Assembly: GCA_040901795.1 (NCBI GenBank)
Contig: JBBDYH010000133.1
Location: 1 to 15,681 of the forward strand
Length of the DNA: 15,681 nt
Source: JBBDYH01 sp040901795
GTDB lineage: Bacteria > Planctomycetota > Planctomycetia > Pirellulales > JALHPA01
Direction of reading: 5' to 3'
Position numbers and translations under genes: made by a program. This document shows positions 6,554 to 13,600 of the stretch, in pieces. How positions within the stretch are numbered: position 1 is the first letter of the stretch; every line of letters begins with the position of its first letter. The notes beneath the pieces were generated by a model. It was not told the DNA's origin and did not search any database. It saw nothing but the letters and a program-made list of their open reading frames with translations.

Positions 6554-8550
6554 CCGTCGGCCCGTCGCAGAGTCAGCACAAACGACGCGCCGGGTTGGCC
6601 ATTGATTTCATAGCTCAATTCGCCCCCCATCTGCCGGGCGAGGCGACGGCTCAAGGCCAGGCCCAGACCCACTCCGGGAGCCGAGCGGGCCGCCTCGTCC
6701 GCCGACTTGCGAAACGATCGAAATAACCGTCGCCGCTCTTTGTCCGAGACGCCGCGCCCGTGATCGCGAACGCGCAGCCGCACGTGCCGCGAGTCGGCAT
6801 CAGCCTCAAGATGCAAGGTTCGTTCGCTCGCCGTAGCTGCGTACTTGCAAGCGTTGTCGACCAGGTTGAAGAGAATCTGCTCGACCGCTGATGCATCAGC
6901 CTTCGCCGTCGCCGCAAGCGTGCTTTCGTCGGCGTCGATCAACAGCTCCAAGCCTGCCTGCCGCGCACGCTCGGCGAGCCGATCGCCCCCGTCATGAAGC
7001 ATCGCAGCCACGCTGACGGTCGCTATGCGGCCCGCCGGCGCGCCGCGCTCCAGCCGCGCATAGGCCAGCACATTCTCAACCAGGTGCGTGAGTCGGTCCG
7101 CCTCCACGCGGAGTGTATCGAGATATCGTCGCCGGCTGGGCTCATCCGCCACCATCCCCTCGGCGAGCATTTCCGCGTACATGCGGAATGTCGTCAACGG
7201 CGTGCGCAGCTCGTGCGTCACCGCCGAGACGAACGACGCCCGCCGCTCGGAGAGCGCAATCACGCCCTGCAACAGGGCCGCCACCGCAAAGGCGCCGGCC
7301 AGCATAGCCGCCCAGGCAATCAGCAGCGACTGGTGCGTCGGCGATAATCCTCCCATTTCAACCGGCGGCGCGTCCCCGGGCAGCAATCGCACGGGCAACG
7401 ACGCCAGCAGTCGCGAAAGGCCATCCGCGGGCGGTGCTGTCAGCGGTACCAGGTCGGCATCCGGTAGCAAATCCGCAATATCGGCCAGCAATCGCTCTCG
7501 AATCGCCGGCCAATCCAACAGACAGCCCTGAACGTACTCGCGGCCGTTCACACTCACACGGCGCGCAAGGATCAGCTCGCCGCCGATCCAGCGGGGGACC
7601 ATTCGGGACGAGCGCACATCCGCCGCGGCGGAGGGTTCCGCGATGCCTTCCGGGAAGATCAGCGTATTGAGATCGTTATTGAAGTTGCCGGAGCGGAAGT
7701 TCGAGCTGTTCAGACTTTGGAAGATGTAATTCGAGCGCGCCTGATACTCGTTGTCACCGCGGGCGCGTTGTTGTGCTAAGGGCTCATCCACATCGCTTGC
7801 TTGCTGCCGCTGTAGTTGCTGTGCTTGCGGCCTGAACTGTTGCTCGCTTCCATATCCTGGCGCGGCGAGTGTTCCATAGCCTTGTTGTTGAGTGAGCGGA
7901 GGCGAGTCGCGTGTACCGCGCGACGTGATTTTTTCTGGAGACTGCTCGGCCGGAGAGTTGGCGATACCGTTGGCAGTCACACCACCGTTGGGTGCAATGG
8001 GAATCTGCAACTCGGTCGGTGCCACGTCGAGGGGCGGCAATTGTGCTAGCAGCTCATCGGCCGGCGCCAATTCCCGCACCCGGTCGAGGTTTCGCTCGGC
8101 GACGGCGATCTGAGTGGGATCGAGGAACCGCGGCGCCGTTTGTTCGCGGATGCGGCCAGTCGGAACCTGCGGCGACGTCAGACCACCCTGGGGGTCAAAT
8201 TGAAAATGGACACGTACTTCGGGCGTCGGCGGAACCGCCAGTGGCGAGAGCAACATCGGCGACGTACCGGTTGCCTTACCGTTGAACATCCGGCCGTAAG
8301 CCCGCTCGGCAGGGTAGATCGTCATGTAGGCGAAATATGGCCGCGCGCTTTCGTCGGAAACCAAAACTGCTTTTGAGGAGTCCATTCTCCACAGCGCCAG
8401 CCGCGTATTCTCTTCGAGCGCCGCCTGCTGCCGCGCTCCCGTTTCCGCCCGCTCGGCCTCGAGCGCGCGTAGACTGAGCCATGCCACGCCGGCCATTACC
8501 AGGACCAGCGAAGCAACATAGACCATCCAGATTTGCCAGGGACGACGCAA
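6550..8550 (-). CDS. Membrane sensor histidine kinase with large extracytoplasmic domain
   Basis: This 666-residue kinase pairs with the response regulator encoded upstream. TM1 spans about residues 9-27 and TM2 about 407-433, enclosing roughly 375 extracytoplasmic residues. These include a Gln/Asn/Ser-rich low-complexity stretch (about 219-295). TM2 runs almost directly into the H-box FVSAVTHELRTPLTT (His446), so there is no HAMP domain. The ATPase part has the N-box LVDNACKY (Asn566), G1 RDHGRG and G2 GVGLGLALSRR, all intact. An in-frame stop three codons upstream limits the start to TTG 8550 (MRRPWQIWMV) or ATG 8526. TTG keeps the basic N-terminus before TM1, though no ribosome site is visible because repeats fill the leader. 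The stop shares CTAG with the convergent ATPase gene. The signal sensed is unknown. Confidence 0.9.
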   Translation of the reverse strand: MRRPWQIWMVYVASLVLVMAGVAWLSLRALEAERAETGARQQAALEENTRLALWRMDSSKAVLVSDESARPYFAYMTIYPAERAYGRMFNGKATGTSPMLLSPLAVPPTPEVRVHFQFDPQGGLTSPQVPTGRIREQTAPRFLDPTQIAVAERNLDRVRELAPADELLAQLPPLDVAPTELQIPIAPNGGVTANGIANSPAEQSPEKITSRGTRDSPPLTQQQGYGTLAAPGYGSEQQFRPQAQQLQRQQASDVDEPLAQQRARGDNEYQARSNYIFQSLNSSNFRSGNFNNDLNTLIFPEGIAEPSAAADVRSSRMVPRWIGGELILARRVSVNGREYVQGCLLDWPAIRERLLADIADLLPDADLVPLTAPPADGLSRLLASLPVRLLPGDAPPVEMGGLSPTHQSLLIAWAAMLAGAFAVAALLQGVIALSERRASFVSAVTHELRTPLTTFRMYAEMLAEGMVADEPSRRRYLDTLRVEADRLTHLVENVLAYARLERGAPAGRIATVSVAAMLHDGGDRLAERARQAGLELLIDADESTLAATAKADASAVEQILFNLVDNACKYAATASERTLHLEADADSRHVRLRVRDHGRGVSDKERRRLFRSFRKSADEAARSAPGVGLGLALSRRLARQMGGELSYEINGQPGASFVLTLRRADG

Positions 8551-8552
8551 AA

Positions 8553-8571
8553 GGGTTCAGGGTTCAGGGTT
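8553..8571. repeat. Tandem heptamer GGGTTCA, about 2.7 copies
   Basis: GGGTTCA occurs at 8553-8559 and 8560-8566, then GGGTT to 8571, immediately upstream of the kinase start on the minus strand. There it reads TGAACCC and places an in-frame TGA three codons before the TTG. It has the same 7-bp period as two other repeats in the window. Confidence 0.75.
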
Positions 8572-8619
8572 GGAGTTCAGCCTTTAGGCTGCGGAGGCAA
8601 GCTAAAGCTTGAACTCCAA
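8570..8619. repeat. Inverted repeat with nested palindromes between regulator and kinase genes
   Basis: The outer arms TTGGAGTTCA (8570-8579) and TGAACTCCAA (8610-8619) pair perfectly. Inside each half is a smaller palindrome: AGCCTTTAGGCT (8579-8590) and AAGCTAAAGCTT (8599-8610). The region could form one long imperfect hairpin or two small ones. It resembles dispersed elements seen in planctomycete genomes (general recollection). It could trim or attenuate the regulator-kinase transcript. Confidence 0.85.
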
Positions 8620-8624
8620 CGACG

Positions 8625-8659
8625 TCATTGGTCATTCGGATTTCGTCATTCGGGCTTCG
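8625..8659. repeat. Tandem 14-mer overlapping the regulator stop codon
   Basis: TCATTCGGATTTCG (8632-8645) and TCATTCGGGCTTCG (8646-8659) match at 12 of 14 positions. A partial copy (TCATTGG) starts at 8625. The stop codon and last residues (AKPE) of the response regulator are encoded inside the second copy. Confidence 0.7.
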
Positions 8660-9344
8660 CAAACATATATCCTTTCCCGCGCACCGTCAGCACCATCCTA
8701 GGCTTCGCAGGATCGTCGCGGAGTTTTTCACGGAGCCGCATCACGTGCATGTCGATCGTTCTCGTCGCCAGGCCGCGGGGGTTCAGTTGCCAGACGCGCA
8801 AGAGCAGCTCATCGCGCGAAATCGCCCGGCCGGGGTGGCTGGCGAGATAACGCAACAAATCAACTTCCTTCTCAGATAGCTCGACACGCGCCCCGTCATC
8901 GTAGCGAACTTCCTGTCGGGCGAGCTCCACGATGCCGCCGCGAATCCGAACCTCCGACACTTCCTTCGGTCGCTCAGGAGACCGGCGCAGCACCGCCTCG
9001 ACGCGCGCCAACAGCTCCTTGACGCTGAACGGCTTGACGACGTAATCGTCTGCACCAAGCCGCAGCCCCTCGATACGGTCGTTCTCTTCACCCCGCGCAG
9101 TGAGAACGATCACCGGCTGTGCGGGTTGTGCCTGGCGGATGGCGCGCAGTATTTCGAGCCCGCCACACTCGGGCAACACCAGATCCAACAGCACCAGGTC
9201 AAACGATCGGCCGGTAGCCATTTCCATGCCGATGTCGCCCGTCGCGGCTTCAAACGGCAGGTAGCCCGCGAACCGCAGTGCATCGACGATCCCGCGCCGG
9301 ATGGCGGCATCGTCTTCGATGGTTAGAACTTGTTGAAGGCGCAC
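8646..9344 (-). CDS. OmpR/PhoB-family response regulator
   Basis: This 232-residue DNA-binding regulator is probably phosphorylated by the downstream kinase. The receiver domain (about 5-120) has the acidic pocket E10-D11-D12, phosphoacceptor Asp54 in LVLLDLVLP, Thr82 (VLTARG) and Lys104 (VVKPF). The winged-helix domain (about 133-230) carries ELSEKEVDLLRYL, the recognition helix TRTIDMHVMRLREKL and the usual wing end VRGKGYMFA. GTG 9344 is chosen because the conserved fold starts there (MRLQQVLTIEDD) and GGGGAG lies six bases upstream. An upstream in-frame start near 9449 would add 35 residues unlike the family. An 11-bp direct repeat upstream may be its own binding site. The last codons lie in a tandem repeat, but the domain itself is complete. 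Confidence 0.93.
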   Translation of the reverse strand: MRLQQVLTIEDDAAIRRGIVDALRFAGYLPFEAATGDIGMEMATGRSFDLVLLDLVLPECGGLEILRAIRQAQPAQPVIVLTARGEENDRIEGLRLGADDYVVKPFSVKELLARVEAVLRRSPERPKEVSEVRIRGGIVELARQEVRYDDGARVELSEKEVDLLRYLASHPGRAISRDELLLRVWQLNPRGLATRTIDMHVMRLREKLRDDPAKPRMVLTVRGKGYMFAKPE

Positions 9345-9724
9345 CTTGGGCTCCCCAGCCAGACGCGATGCTCGCAGCGCAAACTTGACAATCTCACTCC
9401 CGAATCGCCAATGAACGCCGCCACTCGATTGTATCCGACGGCCGCGCAAAGCGTGTAAACGGACTGTAACAAGGACTGCGAGCGGTGCTAGTTTGCGCGA
9501 TTGGGCCGATCATGACACGTAGGCGGGCCTCTCCGATTCACAGGGAGGAGCCTCTCGAGCCTGAGCGTCAGAGCCGAAGGCCGAGACTCGCATTCGCGTC
9601 CGCCGCCGCGAACACGGCCACGTGGAAGCTATGTTTTTAAGACATGTTATAGCCGGCCGGGCCAGCGGCTAATGCGCTCGGCTGTGTCGCACCAGAGTCC
9701 TTTTCCGAATTGAGTTCACTTGCC
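9345..9724. other. Divergent intergenic region between regulator and pilin/CBS genes
   Basis: No gene is seen in these 380 bases. It holds the candidate regulator promoter (9428-9469). An imperfect hairpin pairs GGCCTCTCC (9526-9534) with GGAGGAGCC (9544-9552) at 7 of 9 positions, and the small palindrome CTGAgcgTCAG lies at 9561-9571. On the + strand TGT-TATAGC (9645-9653) is a weak extended -10 candidate for the pilin/CBS gene. The rest shows nothing recognisable. Confidence 0.55.
9428..9469 (-). promoter_or_regulatory. Candidate promoter with 11-bp direct-repeat (Pho-box-like) operator
   Basis: Read on the minus strand, TTACA occurs twice exactly 11 bases apart (plus-strand TGTAA at 9465-9469 and 9454-9458). 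About 20 bases further on is the -10-like TACAAT (plus ATTGTA, 9428-9433), with no good -35. Direct repeats with an 11-bp step in place of a -35 are the hallmark of sites bound head-to-tail by OmpR/PhoB-type regulators. This lies about 85-125 bases before the regulator start, so self-activation is plausible. Repeat and hexamer are seen; binding is inferred. Confidence 0.4.
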
Positions 9725-10624
9725 ATGCGGCGAAAGCTTGCGCTACTGACGCGCGATGACGGAGCTGCCGTCGTCGAATTCGCCATCGTCCTCGGTTTAA
9801 TTCTGCTTTCCGCGGTGGCCGCCATGGCCCTGGTGGGAGAGGAGAGCGAGCGTTCCCTAGCCCTCTTGTCCAACTGGGAGCTGACGGAGCCGACCGCACC
9901 AGCGGACGATGCCGCGACGGAGACGTCCAGCGAATACATGGAAGCCGAGACCCCGGCGAGTACCGCTACCGACGAACAGGAATCTCGGCTCATCACGGTC
10001 AACCAGCAGGCGCTGACCGCGATTTTCGCCGCCCTCGCACTGATGTGCTACGTGGCAATTCGCCGGCATCGCGTCAGCAAAATACGAGCGATGGAGCAAC
10101 TCGACGACGATCGCGAGCTGCTGCAGCAACTCGACAACAAGCGTTATCTCAAACGCCAAGAGATTCTCAAGGTTCTCGCCGCGGATCCGCATGCGCTCTT
10201 GCAGAACCGGATCGAAGTCCGTCAACTGATGTCCACGCGGCTGCGAACCGTCCGCCCTAAAACGACGCTCGACGAGATGCGGGCGATCATGGCCCAGGAG
10301 CATGTGCGGCATTTCCCGGTGCTGACCGAGAAAGGAAGGCTGGCCGGGATTGTCAGCGACCGCGACTTGACGAATCACGTCGCCCAGAAGGCCGCCGACG
10401 TGATGACCTGCAGCCTGATCACGGTCGGACCCACGTCCAAGCTCGGCTCCGCGATCTCCCAAATGATCAATCGCAATATCTCTTGCTTGCCAGTGACCGA
10501 GGGCGAAACGCTCGTCGGGATACTGACAACGACCGACGCGGTTTTGACGCTGCAATGCGTGTTGCAACTCTGGCAGCGAATGCATCCGCCGGAGCCAGCC
10601 ACACAGCAGCCGATCACAGCTTGA
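9725..10624 (+). CDS. Flp/TadE-pilin-like N-terminus fused to a CBS-domain pair
   Basis: This 299-residue protein begins MRRKLALLTRDDG^AAVVEF, a close match to Flp/TadE prepilin processing sites: Gly13 before the cut and Glu18 at mature +5. A hydrophobic helix follows (about 16-37). An acidic Thr/Ala/Glu-rich linker (about 39-88) leads to a second membrane helix (about 97-112). A basic and then charged helical stretch (113-165) precedes two CBS motifs: VRQLMSTRLRTV...GIVSDRDL (165-216) and ADVMTCSLITV...GILTTTDA (224-272). CBS pairs bind adenine nucleotides and usually act as energy or ligand sensors in the cytoplasm. ATG 9725 is preferred, since TTG 9710 has no ribosome site; the ATG itself has only a weak one. 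A pilin-like anchor on a cytoplasmic sensor is unusual; the N-terminus might simply be a membrane anchor. Confidence 0.82.
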   Translation: MRRKLALLTRDDGAAVVEFAIVLGLILLSAVAAMALVGEESERSLALLSNWELTEPTAPADDAATETSSEYMEAETPASTATDEQESRLITVNQQALTAIFAALALMCYVAIRRHRVSKIRAMEQLDDDRELLQQLDNKRYLKRQEILKVLAADPHALLQNRIEVRQLMSTRLRTVRPKTTLDEMRAIMAQEHVRHFPVLTEKGRLAGIVSDRDLTNHVAQKAADVMTCSLITVGPTSKLGSAISQMINRNISCLPVTEGETLVGILTTTDAVLTLQCVLQLWQRMHPPEPATQQPITA

Positions 10625-10628
10625 AGCT

Positions 10629-10645
10629 GCCGCTATTTCGGCGGC
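10629..10645. terminator. Possible short hairpin between convergent genes
   Basis: GCCGC (10629-10633) pairs with GCGGC (10641-10645) over a 7-base loop, in the 30-base gap between two convergent stop codons. The stem is short and no T-run follows on either strand, so intrinsic termination is uncertain. Confidence 0.25.
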
Positions 10646-10654
10646 CCAAAGGGA

Positions 10655-13600
10655 TTATCGACTGGGGATGTCGGCCGGCCGTGCTGGGACTGCGGCCGGC
10701 TGTTGCTCGGGCTGGTCCGCCGCCGCAGCGGCGTCATCCTTCTCGCCTTGTTGGCGATCGGCGCCCGGTCGTCCGCCGGCGGGTTGATCTGGCTCAGGTT
10801 TCTTGTCGCCAAAGGTTAAGCTGACAGTCGATGTGTTGCGGTGGATCTCGAGCTTTTGGTGCTCGGGGTCGGCGGCGGCCACCACCGTCGTGCTCGCGCC
10901 GGGAAGTTTCTCGTTGTAAACGATCCGTCCGTCGCGCGTATCGAGGCAGAGCACGCTGGTGGTTGCTCTTTGGGCGCTTACTCGGGACTGCTCGTTGACG
11001 TTCATGGCGAAGACCAACAGCGGCACATGCGCCGGCTGGTTGAGCAGTGTGGCAGTAGCCGGGAAGTCATTCTCCCAGAGTAGTTTGCCCGTCCGGCGCT
11101 CGAAGCCATAGACGCGCCCTTCCACGACCGGTTGGCTTCGCGAGCCGTTGTTCTGGACGGCGTACCGATGGGCCAGGCCCTCGCGAACTTCGAGCGGCCG
11201 CGCAGCCAGCACGACGTAGCGCTCGGAGGTCCGAAAGACCTGCAAATCGGTCAGTGCATGCTCTGCCTTAAGTTTCGTTTCGACCACCTGCTTATCATCA
11301 TCAAGTGAATAAATGACGAATTTGCCGCTGGTATCCAGGATGGCAATCTCGTCGGAATCGATCGACTCGACCTTGGCGCTGGACGCGAAATCCTGCTTCC
11401 AGATCTCCCGCTCCTGCTCGCCGGCCCACACGTCCGTGACGCGCACCGTGGTTTTACCACCTCGATTGGCGAGTTGGACGACTTTGCGACCATGTGTCGC
11501 ATAACGATCGTTGACAGGCACCGTCCGCGTCCCGACCTTGGCGCCGTCGAGCGTCCGCAGCACGGTGGCCTCATCGCCGCCGTACGGAACGACGAACAGA
11601 TATTCCTCGTCGCCGAAGATCTCGCCCGCGGGGGCAATATCGTGCCGTGTCCACAGCACCTGGCCGCTAAACACGTCGATGCCCACCAGCTTGTTGCCGC
11701 GCTGCAGGCACACCAGCTCATATCCCACCGGCCAGATGCCGCCGATCGGGCGGTTCGTCTGATCGAACCAGGGCGACCGCACCCGCCGATTGCCCACTTG
11801 CTGCGAGCGAATGACCATGCCGCCCCCCTCGGCGATCAAATCCGCCAGGTCATGACGCCACAACACTCGGCTCTTGCCATCGCGAGGCGAGGTCAGTGCG
11901 TCCACGGCCAGGATTTGTGTCCGCTCCTGGATCAGCAGAATGTGGCCATTAGCCCGGGCCCAGGGAACGCTGCTGTAGTTGACCGAGCGCGCCGGTCGCC
12001 GGCTGTCGTTCAGTCCCAACTGAAATCGCTCGCGACCGTAACCATCACGAATCAAGAGTTGCTGCCGGCGCGGATCCAACTCGAGCGTGAGGTGGTCGAA
12101 GAACGGCTCTCGCCCGCTGCTCACTTCTAACTGCACTCCCGAGTAGTCGAGGCTGCGCGGCGCATGCTCTTGCTTTACCACTTCCTTTGGCCAGTGCCGG
12201 TCCGACGAAAGGTAGTGCTGCACCGGCGAATCGTCCGGAAGCGCCTCGACAGTCTGCGTTCCGGTTTGCTCATCCGCAACGACTTGGTCTCCGAACCGCC
12301 GCGTCAACTGTCGATAGCAGCTCGCCGCGTCATCGGGCCGGTTCAGCCGCAGCATCAAATCTGCGAGCCGCAAGTACGCGACGGCAGCCTCTTGTTTGTT
12401 CGACGAACGCGCCTGGCGCAACAGCCACCACTCGGCTTCCAAGAATTCCTGCGCCTCGATCAGACGATCGACGAACTCGCCACGCAGCTTTCCCACTGAG
12501 GCATCATCGCCAAAGTAATCCAGCAACTGCCGCAGCGCCGCCACGTTTGTCGGCCCGCCAAGCTCGACGAAGTGTGCCGCGATCCGCTCGTCCATCTTTT
12601 GGCGTTCTTCCGACGATACCGCGGCCCGCAGCTCGGCCACCTTGGCCCGCACCCAGCGGTCGCGACGAACCGAAAGCTGGTTGGGCGCGACCGTCTCCAG
12701 CTCTTGCGAGTGTTCGCCGGGCTGGCACATCTTGACGTAGTACTCAAACGCGGCCATATCCTCGCCAAGCTTCTGCAGCCCCAGCGCCATCTCCCGCGCG
12801 AGCGCCGCCTTCTGGTCCGGCTCACGCAGCAGTTGCTCAATTTCGCCGGCCCGCTCGCGATGACCCGCGAAGTCCTGCCGCAACAACTCCAGGTGGGCTT
12901 CGATGAGTAACTCGCGCACGCGCTCGTTCGGCGCCAGCGCAAACGCACGCTCGAGCTGAACAAGCCCGTCGGTCAGCTTCCCCTGATCCACCAAGATCTC
13001 GCCGAACATCGCCAGCGCGTCCGGGTCGTCGGGCCGCACGCGAAGCGTTTCGGCGGCCCATTGTTCGCGCTCGTCGAGTTGGAAAAAGCAATCCAGCGAG
13101 TCCTCGTTCAGCGATAGCACGTGCCCCTTGTAACACACGAGATTGCCGGGAACGTAGCCCTTGCGCGACTTGACGCGAGCTTTGATCTTGCCGTCGGCCA
13201 GGTCAATCTTGGCGACCTCGGCGGTGGAGAGGGGCAGGTAGTAATGTCCTCCGCTCAGGAACCCGCGCCCGCTTGGGACGCCTCCACTTTCGCCGCCGAT
13301 CGGTTGCGCCGGCCAGGCGGACTGGCCATCACCGAGCTTCACGCCGTGGATCTGTTGCCGCCCCACGACCAGGACCGTATCGCGAAAGACGCCGCCAACA
13401 TATAAGTTTTCCGCTCGCGGTACTTTCCAGCCCTCCTTGCCGTCGACCAGGTTGATGCAGTGCAGGAAATCCGAATCCGCCGGAGCGATTAAGGCGCGGC
13501 CCGCTGCCAGAATCACGGAACCGTCGGTCCACTGTTTGCCGTCAAACGGGTTGGATATCTCACGCGATCGACGGCCGCGGTATGGATTGATCGCCTGGTT

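Noticed and set aside
9857..10585. 242-residue minus-strand frame
   Set aside because: It is antisense to the pilin/CBS gene, whose CBS motifs are unmistakable on the plus strand.
11474..12130. 218-residue plus-strand frame
   Set aside because: It is antisense to the propeller gene. GC-rich codon bias opens long shadow frames there.
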